Assembly (NCBI RefSeq): GCF_014644555.1
Contig: NZ_BMKX01000002.1
Span: 587,797 to 651,796 of the forward strand
DNA length: 64,000 nucleotides
DNA from: Glutamicibacter ardleyensis
Lineage (GTDB): Bacteria; Actinomycetota; Actinomycetes; Actinomycetales; Micrococcaceae
Direction of reading: 5' to 3'
Part shown: positions 53,152 to 63,938 of the stretch, one piece after another
Position numbering within the stretch: position 1 is the first letter of the stretch
Layout: every line of letters begins with the position of its first letter
The notes under the pieces: model-generated
The model's database searches: none
What the model saw: the letters and a program-made list of their open reading frames with translations, nothing else
What the model was told of the DNA's origin: nothing
Program-made: the position numbers and the translations under genes

Positions 53152-54392
53152 GTCAGGAATTGCACCCAAACGGTGCGCTGAATCAGGCCAATGAGCTCTC
53201 CTCGATGCATGGGGCCGAGCTGACTGAGCGTTACAACAAGTCACTGCTCGGCGTTTTTGGCACCCCCTCACGGGTTTTGGTGCGTGGCGCCGGCTGCCAT
53301 GTGTGGGACGCCGACGGCAACCGCTACCTGGACTTGCTTGGCGGCATCGCGGTCAACACCCTCGGTCACGCGAACCCTTTGCTGACCAGTGTGATCACCA
53401 GTCAGTTGGCCACCCTGGGGCACGTGTCGAACTTTTTCAGCACCCCCACGCAGATTGCCCTGGCGGAGAAGCTACTAGAAATTTCTGCCGCGCCGGCCGG
53501 TTCCAAGGTGTTCTTCACGAACTCCGGTACCGAGGCGAATGAGGCGGCGTTGAAGCTCACCCGGCGTAATGTCGGGACCGAGCAGACCCCGCGCACCAAG
53601 GTGATTGCCCTGGAACACTCCTTCCATGGCCGCACCCTCGGCGCGCTGTCGCTGACCTATAAGCACAAGTACCGTGAACCCTTCGCCCCGCTGCCAGATA
53701 ATGTCAGCTGGATTCCGGCCGGAGATATCCAGGCGCTGCGCGAGGCGGTTGACGAAACCGTTGCGGCGGTGTTCATCGAACCTATTCAGGGTGAAGCCGG
53801 GGTGCGTGAGCTGGAGACAGAGTACCTGCGCGCGGCGCGCGAGATCACCCAGGCCGCCGGTGCACTATTGGTTTTTGACGAGGTGCAGACCGGCATGGGC
53901 CGCACCGGGCAATTTTTCGCCTCCGCACCGGTGCTCCCGGACGTGATGACCCTGGCTAAGGGGCTGGGCGGCGGATTCCCGATCGGCGCGATGATCGTCT
54001 TCGGTGAAGAAAATACCAGCTGGCTGACCCCGGGGGACCACGGCACCACCTTTGGTGGCAACCCGGTGGCCTGCGCCGCGGGGCTAGCCGTCATCCACAC
54101 CATTGAAAACGAGAAACTACTGGAGCATGTGCGCGAAACCGGTGACTGGTTACGCGCCGCGCTGGCCGAGCTGGACGGGATTAGCGCCGTGCGCGGCCGC
54201 GGCCTGCTGACCGCCTTTGAATTGCAAACGGCGGTAGCGCCGAAGTTTGTTTCCGCCGCGCTAGATGCCGGGTTCATCGTCAACGCCACCGACGAACACA
54301 CCATCCGCCTGGCCCCACCACTGATTATTACCCGCGAACAACTCGAAACCTTCCTCGCCGCCGTGCCACAGCTGCTGACCGCGGCCGTCTAA
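53148..54392 (+). CDS. argD: Acetylornithine aminotransferase
   Basis: PLP enzyme converting N-acetylglutamate semialdehyde to acetylornithine. 414 residues; [16 protein letters not shown] (cofactor phosphate), [12 protein letters not shown], and the PLP lysine in [14 protein letters not shown]. In many bacteria it also serves lysine synthesis (succinyl-DAP transaminase), which could link it to dapF in this genome; inference. It overlaps argB by four bases; argF follows after 50. Confidence 0.95.
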   Translation: MSQELHPNGALNQANELSSMHGAELTERYNKSLLGVFGTPSRVLVRGAGCHVWDADGNRYLDLLGGIAVNTLGHANPLLTSVITSQLATLGHVSNFFSTPTQIALAEKLLEISAAPAGSKVFFTNSGTEANEAALKLTRRNVGTEQTPRTKVIALEHSFHGRTLGALSLTYKHKYREPFAPLPDNVSWIPAGDIQALREAVDETVAAVFIEPIQGEAGVRELETEYLRAAREITQAAGALLVFDEVQTGMGRTGQFFASAPVLPDVMTLAKGLGGGFPIGAMIVFGEENTSWLTPGDHGTTFGGNPVACAAGLAVIHTIENEKLLEHVRETGDWLRAALAELDGISAVRGRGLLTAFELQTAVAPKFVSAALDAGFIVNATDEHTIRLAPPLIITREQLETFLAAVPQLLTAAV

Positions 54393-54442
54393 ACCTTGCG
54401 AACGAACAGCCCGGCTACCGCCGGAAACTAAGGAATCATCCC

Positions 54443-55402
54443 ATGAGTCTTACCCGCCACTTCCTCACCGACCTTGATCTAAGCCCGGCAGAGCAGTCCA
54501 AGGTCTTGGACCTCGCCGCAGCGATGAAGGCCGATAAATACGGCTTCACACCCTACGCGGGCCCACAAACCGTCGCGGTCTTCTTCGACAAAACTTCCAC
54601 GCGTACCCGCGTTTCCTTCCACGCGGGCATTGCCGAGTTGGGCGGCTCACCGCTGATCATCAACTCCACCGATTCGCAGCTGGGGCACAAGGAGACCATC
54701 GCCGATTCCGCCCAGGTGTTGGCGCGAATGGTATCCACTATCGTGTGGCGCACCTACGCCCAGTCCGGGCTCGAAGAGATGGCTGCGAACTCGACGGTGC
54801 CGGTCATTAACGCGCTATCTGACGATTACCACCCCTGCCAGCTGCTGGCGGACCTGCTCACCGTGCGGGAACACAAGGGCAAAACCGCGGGGCTGACCAT
54901 GGTCTACCTGGGCGACTCCGCCAACAATATGGCCAACTCCTACCTGCTAGCCGGGGTCACCGCCGGCATGCACGTGCGTATCGCCGGTCCCGAAGGCTAC
55001 CTGCCGTCGGCCGAGATTATCGCCGCCGCCCAGATTCGTGCCGAAGAAACCGGCGGTTCGGTGGTCATCACCACCGACGCGGCGCAAGCGCTGGAAGATG
55101 CCGACGTGGTCGTCACCGACACCTGGGTATCCATGGGGCAGGAAGATGAGAAGGCGGCGCGACAGAAGCTCTTCGTGGATTACGCGGTGGATGCCGAGGC
55201 GATGAAGCTTGCCAAGGACGATGCGATCGTACTGCACTGCCTACCGGCCTACCGCGGCTACGAGATTTCCGCCGAGGTGCTCGACGGCCCACAGTCGGTC
55301 GTGTTCGACGAGGCCGAGAACCGGGTGCACGCGCAGAAGGCCATCATGACCTGGCTGATGGTCGCCTCCGGTCTGGCGCAAGATCCCCGAGTGGAGCTCT
55401 AA
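54443..55402 (+). CDS. argF: Ornithine carbamoyltransferase
   Basis: Forms citrulline from ornithine and carbamoyl phosphate. 319 residues; carbamoyl-phosphate motif KTSTRTRVSF (about 50-59), DYHPCQLLAD, and ornithine loop HCLPAYRG. It follows argD with a 50-base gap containing AAGGAAT. The stop is directly followed by the argR start. Confidence 0.96.
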   Translation: MSLTRHFLTDLDLSPAEQSKVLDLAAAMKADKYGFTPYAGPQTVAVFFDKTSTRTRVSFHAGIAELGGSPLIINSTDSQLGHKETIADSAQVLARMVSTIVWRTYAQSGLEEMAANSTVPVINALSDDYHPCQLLADLLTVREHKGKTAGLTMVYLGDSANNMANSYLLAGVTAGMHVRIAGPEGYLPSAEIIAAAQIRAEETGGSVVITTDAAQALEDADVVVTDTWVSMGQEDEKAARQKLFVDYAVDAEAMKLAKDDAIVLHCLPAYRGYEISAEVLDGPQSVVFDEAENRVHAQKAIMTWLMVASGLAQDPRVEL

Positions 55403-55906
55403 ATGTCGGTACAGCCAAGCACCAAAACCGCGCGCCAAGCCCGGATTCGTGCGTTCTTGGGCAATAATTCGGTTAAATCTCAGGCAGAACTGCTCGGGTT
55501 GCTCAAAGATGACGGGTTGGAGGTCACCCAGGCTACGCTTTCCCGGGATCTGGTGGAGATCGGAGCCGTGCGGATCCGCGACCACCTGGGCCAACTGATT
55601 TATGCGATCCGCCAAGAGGGTGGGGACCGTTCCCCGCAGACCGCCATCACCCAGGAGGTGCTCGACGCGCGCCTGGCTAAGATCTGTCAGGAGCAGTTAG
55701 TCACCGCCGAGGGCTCGGCAAATATCGTTGTTTTGCGCACCCCGCCGGGGGCCGCGAACCTGTTGGCGCTGGCCATCGACCACTCGCAGATTCCCGCAAT
55801 TCTGGGCTGTATCGCGGGCGATGACACGATTATGGTGATCACCCGCGCCGCCGATGGGGCCAGAGAAGTGGCCAGCCGCTTTTTGCAGCTGGCCGAACCG
55901 CGCTAG
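55403..55906 (+). CDS. argR: Arginine repressor
   Basis: Hexameric arginine-responsive repressor of 167 residues. The N-terminal winged helix contains SQAELLGLLKDDGLEVTQATLSRDL (given here as SQAELLGLLKDD and VTQATLSRDL); the C-terminal domain holds IAGDDTIMVI with the arginine-binding GDD. ATG immediately follows the argF stop. Probable targets in this window are the tandem half-sites before argC and argH. Two hairpins follow it. Confidence 0.96.
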   Translation: MSVQPSTKTARQARIRAFLGNNSVKSQAELLGLLKDDGLEVTQATLSRDLVEIGAVRIRDHLGQLIYAIRQEGGDRSPQTAITQEVLDARLAKICQEQLVTAEGSANIVVLRTPPGAANLLALAIDHSQIPAILGCIAGDDTIMVITRAADGAREVASRFLQLAEPR

Positions 55907-55942
55907 CCGGGCGGGACGCACACAAATTTCATGCACGATCAG

Positions 55943-55978
55943 CGCGCCACCGAAAGGGTTTCCACCCGCGGTGGCGCG
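55943..55978 (+). terminator. Terminator after argR
   Basis: Perfect 10-bp GC-rich arms (55943-55952 and 55969-55978) with a 16-base loop, then TTGCGTT. Confidence 0.55.
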
Positions 55979-56041
55979 TTGCGTTAACCCGTCATTACGT
56001 CGGCGCATCATGGGCGCACAGCTCACATGCTCAGAGATAAA

Positions 56042-56077
56042 ATTACCCGTCACCGCTGACGCGCGGTGACGGGTAAT
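56042..56077. terminator. Bidirectional terminator between argR and macro-domain gene
   Basis: Perfect 15-bp arms (56042-56056 and 56063-56077), six-base loop, GTTTTCT downstream and an A-tract upstream that reads as T's on the minus strand. Confidence 0.85.
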
Positions 56078-56106
56078 GATGTTTTCTGACGGTTAGGCTC
56101 GTGGTG

Positions 56107-56658
56107 CTAGGCAGCCAACTGGTCTACCGAAGACATTCCAAAGGCCTCTTCGAAGGCCTCTTGAACTTCGTCAGTATGCGACACCATGACGATGCGGCGG
56201 ATTGGCGAAACATGCTTATTCGTTTCCACCCATGCGTTAATGGTGTTAAAACCAATTCGAGCGACCGTTTGTGCAGGCCAGCCGAAAGCGCCGGCACCCA
56301 CTGCAGGAAACGCGACGGAGTGCGCCTCATGCCGCGCCGCCAGATAGAGCGAATTGCTAAAACAATCGGCCAGGATCTTCGGGTTGGGTTTAATCAGTGC
56401 GAGGTTTGGCGCCGCGGTATGGATGACCCACTTCGCGCTAAGGTTTCCGGCCTTCGTCGCCACCGCAATACCTGAAGGGATTCCGTCGGGGTATCTGGCC
56501 GCACGAACTGCACGACAGGCGGCCAGCAGGGCAGGCCCGGCCGCCGCATGAATAGCTCCATCGACGCCGCCCCCACCCAATAACGAGGGATTGGCTGCAT
56601 TGACGATGGCATCAACGTTCAACGTGGTGATATCACCGCGGTACAACTGGATTTCCAT
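56107..56658 (-). CDS. Macro domain protein (ADP-ribose binding/O-acetyl-ADP-ribose deacetylase-like)
   Basis: 183-residue macro domain of the YmdB/MacroD type. The ADP-ribose loops are clear: VNAANPSLLGGGGVDGAIH near residues 19-37 and PAVGAGAFGWP around 120. It likely removes ADP-ribose or hydrolyses O-acetyl-ADP-ribose. ATG 56658 has GGAGG upstream; the frame extends to 56745. It occupies the place of argG between argR and argH in other actinobacteria, but on the opposite strand. Confidence 0.9.
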   Translation of the reverse strand: MEIQLYRGDITTLNVDAIVNAANPSLLGGGGVDGAIHAAAGPALLAACRAVRAARYPDGIPSGIAVATKAGNLSAKWVIHTAAPNLALIKPNPKILADCFSNSLYLAARHEAHSVAFPAVGAGAFGWPAQTVARIGFNTINAWVETNKHVSPIRRIVMVSHTDEVQEAFEEAFGMSSVDQLAA

Positions 56659-58431
<1,773 letters not shown>

Positions 58432-58458
58432 AGCAACACTGCACTAATAATCCGCTTT

Positions 58459-58507
58459 CCGGGCGGCCGATTAGCCACGCATACCGCATGGTTGAGCGGC
58501 CGCCCGG
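58459..58507 (+). terminator. Possible terminator after argH
   Basis: Perfect 11-bp GC arms (58459-58469 and 58497-58507) with a 27-base loop; no T-tract. Confidence 0.4.
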
Positions 58508-58550
58508 CGCGTTGTGGGTGCCGGACTTCTGCCCGGGAACCGGCTCGCGC

Positions 58551-58564
58551 TAGAGTGTGTGCCA
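58551..58564 (+). promoter_or_regulatory. Leaderless-type -10 element of the DinB-fold gene
   Basis: TAGAGT (58551-58556) ends seven bases before ATG 58564, with no Shine-Dalgarno between. Confidence 0.45.
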
Positions 58565-59304
58565 TGACACTTCAACTGCCTCCAGCCCAACTCATTGCAC
58601 ACGTGACCACCGCCTTGGACGAACTGGTCGCGCAGCTTTCCAGCTTGGCTGACGAAGATTTCGCCAAGCCCAGTTCGTTGCCCGGCTGGAGCACCGCGCA
58701 ACTGGTGGCGCACCTGCATTCGTTGGCGCTGGCCGCAAACCGGCAATTTGAGCAGGCCGGTTCCGCGCAGTTACCACCGATGTACGACGGGGGAGCGGCC
58801 GGGCGGATCGAGGCGATCAATATGGCCGCGCTGATGCGACCGGAAAAACTACGCGAACTGGTGAGCGCATCCTTAGGCCAGTTACGTGAAACCCTCACCA
58901 CCGTGCAAGCGCACTGGGAACAGCCAGTGGGCTATCGTCCGGGAGCGAAGGTGGCCGATATGGTCTACGCGGTCTGGCGAGAAATGCTGATCCACGCCAC
59001 CGACCTGAACGAATTTATCCGTCCCGCCGCTAGCTGGCCCCAAGAATTTTCCGATCACCTCCTGCGTGCCCTGGCGGCTCGGGTGAAGCCAGAGGACCGC
59101 ATCGTATTGCAATCCCATGGCCGCCAGCGTCAGGTGATTGGTGAGGGAGAGCGATCCTGGGTACTTGAAGGAACAGATTTTGACTTGGCCGCCTGGTTGT
59201 CCGGCCGGCCGGTGGGCGGGGTGGTTCGTGCCACGCAGGCCGCGGATTCGGCCGATTTCCCCACCTTACTGCCGTGGCCCAGCGACGTATTGATGGCGCG
59301 TTAA
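58564..59304 (+). CDS. Maleylpyruvate isomerase-like, mycothiol-dependent DinB-fold protein
   Basis: 246 residues of the mycothiol-dependent maleylpyruvate isomerase N-terminal (DinB-like) family. The typical PSSLPGWSTAQLVAHLHSLA appears at about residues 38-57; WREMLIHATDL provides the second histidine region and a third His/Glu set is plausible, giving the usual metal site. A C-terminal SCP2-like part (from LAARVKPEDRIVL) completes the fold. Actinobacteria use mycothiol; the actual substrate is unknown. Start ATG 58564. Confidence 0.82.
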   Translation: MTLQLPPAQLIAHVTTALDELVAQLSSLADEDFAKPSSLPGWSTAQLVAHLHSLALAANRQFEQAGSAQLPPMYDGGAAGRIEAINMAALMRPEKLRELVSASLGQLRETLTTVQAHWEQPVGYRPGAKVADMVYAVWREMLIHATDLNEFIRPAASWPQEFSDHLLRALAARVKPEDRIVLQSHGRQRQVIGEGERSWVLEGTDFDLAAWLSGRPVGGVVRATQAADSADFPTLLPWPSDVLMAR

Positions 59305-59382
59305 ACCCCGGTCGACTCCAAACGTGTGCGCGATCGCAGAGCAAAAGACGACTTCCGGTCCTTCTTAAGCCGTTTGACGCAC

Positions 59383-59396
59383 TAAAATATTACGCG
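59383..59396 (+). promoter_or_regulatory. Leaderless-type -10 element of apt
   Basis: TAAAAT (59383-59388) ends seven bases before the GTG start; no ribosome binding site. Confidence 0.45.
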
Positions 59397-59929
59397 TGAC
59401 TAATAACGAGAGTATAAGTGAGCTGCTAGACCGACTGTGCGCAGTGGTGGCAGACTACCCACAACCCGGGGTCTCTTTTAAAGACCTCACCCCGGTGTTT
59501 GCCGACCCTCAGGGGTTGCGCCGGCTGGTAGATGAGCTGATCGCGCCCTTCGCCGGACAGTTCGACATCGTTGCCGGGCTTGAAGCGCGTGGATTTGTGC
59601 TTGCCGCCGCGGCCGCCTACGCCTCGGGCCGCGGAATGCTGACCATCCGTAAGGCCGGAAAGTTGCCGCGCGAGGTATACCGCGATGATTACACCTTGGA
59701 ATATGGCTCCGCCTCGCTGGAGCTGCACAAGGATGAGATCGCGCCAGGCACCCGAGTGTTGGTGCTTGACGATGTGCTCGCCACCGGTGGAACCGTGGGT
59801 TCGGCGGTACGTTTGATCGAACGTGCCGGCGGTGTGGTGGCCGGAGTCGGCGTAATTTTGGAGCTCGAAGAACTCGGCGGACGTGCCAACTTGGGCGATC
59901 ACCAGGTGCTCAGCTTACAAAAAGTTTAG
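59396..59929 (+). CDS. apt: Adenine phosphoribosyltransferase
   Basis: Purine salvage enzyme making AMP from adenine and PRPP. 177 residues; the PRPP loop is VLVLDDVLATGGTVGSAVRL (about 120-139), with FKDLTPVFADPQGL and GLEARGFVLAAAAAYASG upstream, both typical of Apt. The start is GTG 59396, apparently leaderless. In many actinobacteria apt sits next to rel and secDF; here it does not. Confidence 0.95.
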   Translation: MTNNESISELLDRLCAVVADYPQPGVSFKDLTPVFADPQGLRRLVDELIAPFAGQFDIVAGLEARGFVLAAAAAYASGRGMLTIRKAGKLPREVYRDDYTLEYGSASLELHKDEIAPGTRVLVLDDVLATGGTVGSAVRLIERAGGVVAGVGVILELEELGGRANLGDHQVLSLQKV

Positions 59930-60067
59930 TGTTTCGCACCGGAGCCGGTCACCGGTCATGGCCGGAAGATGACGTACGTGACTTCGCGGGATTAACCCCG
60001 CGCCGAACAACGCGCGTATCATAATCTGTCCTGTATATAAGCGATATGAGCGCGAGGGGAACCAAGA

Positions 60068-62350
60068 TTGAGCGGTACGATCGAGCAGGATCTGCTCGCC
60101 GAAAGCCAGTATGTCTCACGACTATATGACCGGCTTGATGAGTTGCGCGCCGAAAAGGTTCAGCAGCTTGCACGCACCCGGGCTACCGGCGCGGTAGGCA
60201 CCTTCCAAAACCAGTCCGAACGTGACTCCTTTGCGAGCCTTTACGAGGACCGCATCGCGCAATTGGACGCGGTGCAAGACCGGTTGGTCTTTGGCCGGTT
60301 GGACCTGGCCGAGCAGGGCGAAGCGCAAGCGGAGTCCAACGGTGCGGGGAATTCGCCGCGCTATATTGGACGCATCGGGCTCTCCGATGAGGAACTGAAC
60401 CGGTTGATGATCGACTGGCGCGCCTCGGAAGCCGCACCGTTTTATCAGGCGACCGCGCTAAACCCGCGCGGTGTGCGCCGACGGCGCCACCTGATGCTCA
60501 AGGGCCGCACCGTGGCCGGTATCGAAGACGATGTGCTCGACGGAACCTGGCTCGATGAGGGGCATACGCACCACGGTGAAGGTGCGTTGATGGCCGCGCT
60601 GCGCGAAAAGCGCACCGGCCGTATGGGCGACATCGTCGGCACCATCCAGGCCGAGCAGGATGCGATCATTCGCGCCGATCTTCCTGGGGCCGTAGTGGTT
60701 CAGGGTGGGCCGGGTACCGGTAAAACCGCCGTCGCGCTACATCGTGCAGCTTTTCTGCTCTATGAATACCGCGAACGGCTCAAGCACGCAGGCGTGCTCA
60801 TTGTTGGCCCGTCTAATTCGTTTATGCGTTATATCGAACGGGTGCTGCCTTCGCTGGGTGAAACCGGCGTAGTGATGTCCTCGGTGGGCGAGCTGTACCA
60901 CGGGGTACACGCAGGTCCGGAAACCGCACGTAATGTCGCCCGGGTGAAGGGTCGACTATCGATGGCGAAGGTCATCGGCGCCGCGGTGCGCAACCGCCAG
61001 CGTCTGCTGGCCGAAGACCGCACGGTAGTTGTCGAAGGCACCCGGCTCACGCTGACTCGCGGTATGGTGCGCAACGCCCGCGAACGTGCCCGGCATACGC
61101 ATAAGCCGTATAACGAGGCGCGCGAAACCTTTACCAAGGTGATCGTCGGAGATTTGGCCGAGCAGTTGCGCCGTAAGCTGGAGGAATCTGCCGGCCAGCC
61201 AAGCGCCGCGGATCGTTCATACCTTCCACAGGAGGTACGCGAATCCTGGGATGTGCGCGTGGCCATCAACCTCTGCTGGATGCCGATGACCCCGCAGGGC
61301 CTGCTCTCCGAGCTTTTTGCTAAACCGCATCTGTTGGAGGCCGCCGCCCCGCGGATGTCGCCGGCGGACCGCGATGCCCTGTTCCGCCCGGCCGGTTCGC
61401 CCTTCACCGAAGCTGACGTGCCGTTGCTCGACGAGGCAGCGGAACTGTTGGGCGAGTTTGTGAACCCGCAGGATCTGCCCGATACCTCGCAGTACGAGCG
61501 CGACGTGGAAAACGCCAAACGGGCGCTGGACAATATGGATACGATGCTCGCCAACGCGGGGATCGACGGAGTGGTGACCGCGGAGCAGGTAGCCGCGGTC
61601 AATCAGGAAACCGCCGCCTCGGCCAGCGCGGCCGAACGTGCAGTCTCCGATCGCACCTGGGCCTACGGGCACATTGTGGTCGACGAAGCCCAGGAGCTTT
61701 CGCCGATGCAGTGGCGTCTTTTGGTACGCCGTTGCCCGATGAAGTCCTTCACCATCGTCGGGGATATCGCGCAGACCTCCGCCGCCTCGGGTGCCAATAG
61801 CTGGGCCCAAGCATTGGAACCGTTCTTCGCGGACCGCTACAAACTCGAAGAACTCACCGTCAATTACCGCACCCCGGCACAGATTGCCGATGCTGCGGTG
61901 CGCGTGGCTCAGGCCGCGGGCTTGCGAATCACCACGCCGCAAGCGGTACGCGAAGGTGACTGGCCACCGGTGATCACCACCGTAGGCAAGGGTGAGTTGA
62001 TCCAGAGCCTGATCGAGCAACTGCCTGACGAATTGGAATACTCGGCCGGCGGGTTGCAAGCGGTGATCGTGCCACAAGAATTGTTGGCTGCCGCGCGTGC
62101 TGCGGTCACCGAGCTCTACACGGAGCGGGTGGGCACCGGATCCGGTGGCCTGGCACAGGACATCGTGGTGATTTCCGCCCGCGAATCGAAGGGTCTGGAA
62201 TTCGACGGGGTCATGATCGTGGAACCGGCACTGCTGGTGGCAGAGGTAGACGGGGGAGTGGGCGACCTGTATGTAGCGATGACCCGCACCACCCAGCGTC
62301 TGCACGTGATCCACAACCAACCACTGCCGGCCGGGTTTACCGAAGCCTAA
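60068..62350 (+). CDS. HelD/HelR-like RNA polymerase-recycling ATPase
   Basis: UvrD/Rep-type superfamily 1 ATPase of 760 residues. Walker A: QGGPGTGKTAVALHRAAF (about 217-234); motif II: VVDEAQELSPMQW; C-terminal ISARESKGLEFDGVM and VAMTRTTQRLHVI. The N-terminal coiled-coil (about 5-90, ERDSFASLYEDRI) fits HelD, which prises stalled RNA polymerase from DNA; the HelR branch protects against rifamycins. TTG 60068 with AGGGGA upstream is the start. I see no rifamycin-associated element in the promoter. Confidence 0.87.
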   Translation: MSGTIEQDLLAESQYVSRLYDRLDELRAEKVQQLARTRATGAVGTFQNQSERDSFASLYEDRIAQLDAVQDRLVFGRLDLAEQGEAQAESNGAGNSPRYIGRIGLSDEELNRLMIDWRASEAAPFYQATALNPRGVRRRRHLMLKGRTVAGIEDDVLDGTWLDEGHTHHGEGALMAALREKRTGRMGDIVGTIQAEQDAIIRADLPGAVVVQGGPGTGKTAVALHRAAFLLYEYRERLKHAGVLIVGPSNSFMRYIERVLPSLGETGVVMSSVGELYHGVHAGPETARNVARVKGRLSMAKVIGAAVRNRQRLLAEDRTVVVEGTRLTLTRGMVRNARERARHTHKPYNEARETFTKVIVGDLAEQLRRKLEESAGQPSAADRSYLPQEVRESWDVRVAINLCWMPMTPQGLLSELFAKPHLLEAAAPRMSPADRDALFRPAGSPFTEADVPLLDEAAELLGEFVNPQDLPDTSQYERDVENAKRALDNMDTMLANAGIDGVVTAEQVAAVNQETAASASAAERAVSDRTWAYGHIVVDEAQELSPMQWRLLVRRCPMKSFTIVGDIAQTSAASGANSWAQALEPFFADRYKLEELTVNYRTPAQIADAAVRVAQAAGLRITTPQAVREGDWPPVITTVGKGELIQSLIEQLPDELEYSAGGLQAVIVPQELLAAARAAVTELYTERVGTGSGGLAQDIVVISARESKGLEFDGVMIVEPALLVAEVDGGVGDLYVAMTRTTQRLHVIHNQPLPAGFTEA

Positions 62351-62428
62351 GGCCAAGGTTTTACTCCCGCACGAGTTTTTGTGGGTGTGATCGGCGGTAC
62401 AAACTACGCCGTGGCGACGGGATTTTGC

Positions 62429-62442
62429 TAATGTTGAGAGCG
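62429..62442 (+). promoter_or_regulatory. Extended -10 element of tyrS, leaderless-type
   Basis: TGCTAATGT contains TAATGT at 62429-62434 with an upstream TG; the tyrS GTG (62442) follows seven bases later. Confidence 0.45.
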
Positions 62443-63761
62443 TGTCTGAGAATAAGCAGAATCCCGTCATTGCGGGACAGAGTAATGATCCCTCCTTCGA
62501 GAACATCTGGCAGGAACTAAAGTGGCGCGGCCTAGTGCACGTGTCCACCGATGAAACCGAGCTAGAGCGAGCCCTGGCCGAGGAGAGTATCACTTACTAT
62601 TGCGGGTTCGATCCGACCGCACCCTCACTACACCTAGGCAACCTCGTTCAGTTGTTGAATATGCGTCGACTACAGTTGGCCGGTCACCAGCCACTGGCCC
62701 TGGTCGGTGGTTCCACCGGACTGATCGGTGATCCGCGGCAGACTGCCGAGCGCACCCTGAATACCAAAGAAACCGTGACCGAATGGGTCACTCGTCTTCA
62801 GGGGCAGGTCTCGCGCTTCCTGTCCAACCAGGGGCCGAACGCGGTACGTCTGGTGAACAACCTGGACTGGACCTCACAGTTATCAGCGTTGGACTTCCTG
62901 CGCGACGTGGGTAAGTACTTCCGTGTGGGGACAATGATCAAAAAGGAAATTGTTTCTGCACGGCTGAACTCCGATGAGGGCATCAGCTACACCGAGTTCT
63001 CCTACCAGGTGTTGCAGGGTTATGACTTCTTGGAGCTCAACCGCCAATACGGTTGTACCTTACAGACCGGTGGCTCTGACCAATGGGGCAACCTGACCAG
63101 TGGTACCGACCTGATCCGCAAGGTTCAGGGCAAGTCAGCTCACGCCTACGGCACTCCATTGATCACCAACTCCGATGGCACCAAGTTCGGCAAGTCCGAA
63201 GGTAACGCCATCTGGTTGGACGCAGAAATGTGCAGCCCATACGCGCTCTACCAATTCTGGCTCAATACCGCCGATGCCGATGTAATTGATCGTTTGAAAG
63301 TCTTCACTTTCTTAACCCGCGAGCAGATTGAGGCGTTGGCGGTCGAGGTCGCCGAACGTCCGTTCAAGCGCCAAGCTCAGCGCGAACTTGCCTGGTTGGT
63401 GACCTCATTGGTTCACGGTGAAGACGCCACCAATAAAGTCATCGCTGCCTCGGCCGCAGTATTCGGCAACGGAGATCTGAACGAGATCGATCTGCCAACA
63501 CTGGAATCAGTGCTGGTTGAGCTGCCTTCGGCTCAGATAAGCGCCGATGATCTAGGTATCTTGAATGTGCTTCATGCATCGGGGCTTAGCGAATCACTTT
63601 CGGCAGCGCGCCGTACCGTGAACGAGGGTGGCGCCTACGTAAATAACGAAAAGGTAACCGGCATCGATTCGGTGCTTAGCAACGAGGACTTCCTGCACGG
63701 TAAGTACGCCATCGTGCGCCGCGGCAAGAAGAACATGGCAGTTGTCGAGCTAACCGCTTAG
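62442..63761 (+). CDS. tyrS: Tyrosine-tRNA ligase
   Basis: Class I synthetase of 439 residues. The HIGH motif is HLGN (about 64-67, in PTAPSLHLGNLVQL), the KMSKS loop is KFGKS near 248, and GGSDQWGNLTSGTDLIR binds tyrosine. A C-terminal S4 domain (about 375-439) contains SLSAARRTVNEGGAYVNNEK. Starts with GTG 62442. It follows argH at a distance in many actinobacteria and often precedes an rRNA operon. Confidence 0.97.
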   Translation: MSENKQNPVIAGQSNDPSFENIWQELKWRGLVHVSTDETELERALAEESITYYCGFDPTAPSLHLGNLVQLLNMRRLQLAGHQPLALVGGSTGLIGDPRQTAERTLNTKETVTEWVTRLQGQVSRFLSNQGPNAVRLVNNLDWTSQLSALDFLRDVGKYFRVGTMIKKEIVSARLNSDEGISYTEFSYQVLQGYDFLELNRQYGCTLQTGGSDQWGNLTSGTDLIRKVQGKSAHAYGTPLITNSDGTKFGKSEGNAIWLDAEMCSPYALYQFWLNTADADVIDRLKVFTFLTREQIEALAVEVAERPFKRQAQRELAWLVTSLVHGEDATNKVIAASAAVFGNGDLNEIDLPTLESVLVELPSAQISADDLGILNVLHASGLSESLSAARRTVNEGGAYVNNEKVTGIDSVLSNEDFLHGKYAIVRRGKKNMAVVELTA

Positions 63762-63792
63762 TCAAGTACCAACGTATTTCAGCTAAAAAAGA

Positions 63793-63850
63793 GAAACCGT
63801 CAGAAAAGTCTGTGAACCACGACACCTTTCTGGCGGTTTTCTTGTGTTCA
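63793..63850 (+). terminator. Terminator of tyrS
   Basis: Arms 63793-63807 and 63836-63850 pair with G-U allowed, loop of 28 bases; the distal arm is T-rich (GGTTTTCTTGT). Confidence 0.65.
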
Positions 63851-63909
63851 AAACACTAAACTACTAGTCAGGCTAAGTTTATTGGTGATTTTTGGTGGGA
63901 ATAGCCGAT

Positions 63910-63938
63910 TTGCGCGTCGCCGAGAATGAACGTATAGT
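63910..63938 (+). promoter_or_regulatory. Strong sigma-70-type promoter at the right edge
   Basis: TTGCGC (63910-63915), exactly 17 bases, then TATAGT (63933-63938). Downstream is T-rich and then an A-rich, non-coding leader up to the window end. Such a promoter after tyrS fits an rRNA operon, which would begin just beyond the window. Confidence 0.55.

Noticed and set aside
61217..62593. 458-codon minus-strand frame opposite the HelD-like gene
   Set aside because: Antisense shadow of a well-supported gene; no family motifs or ribosome binding site.
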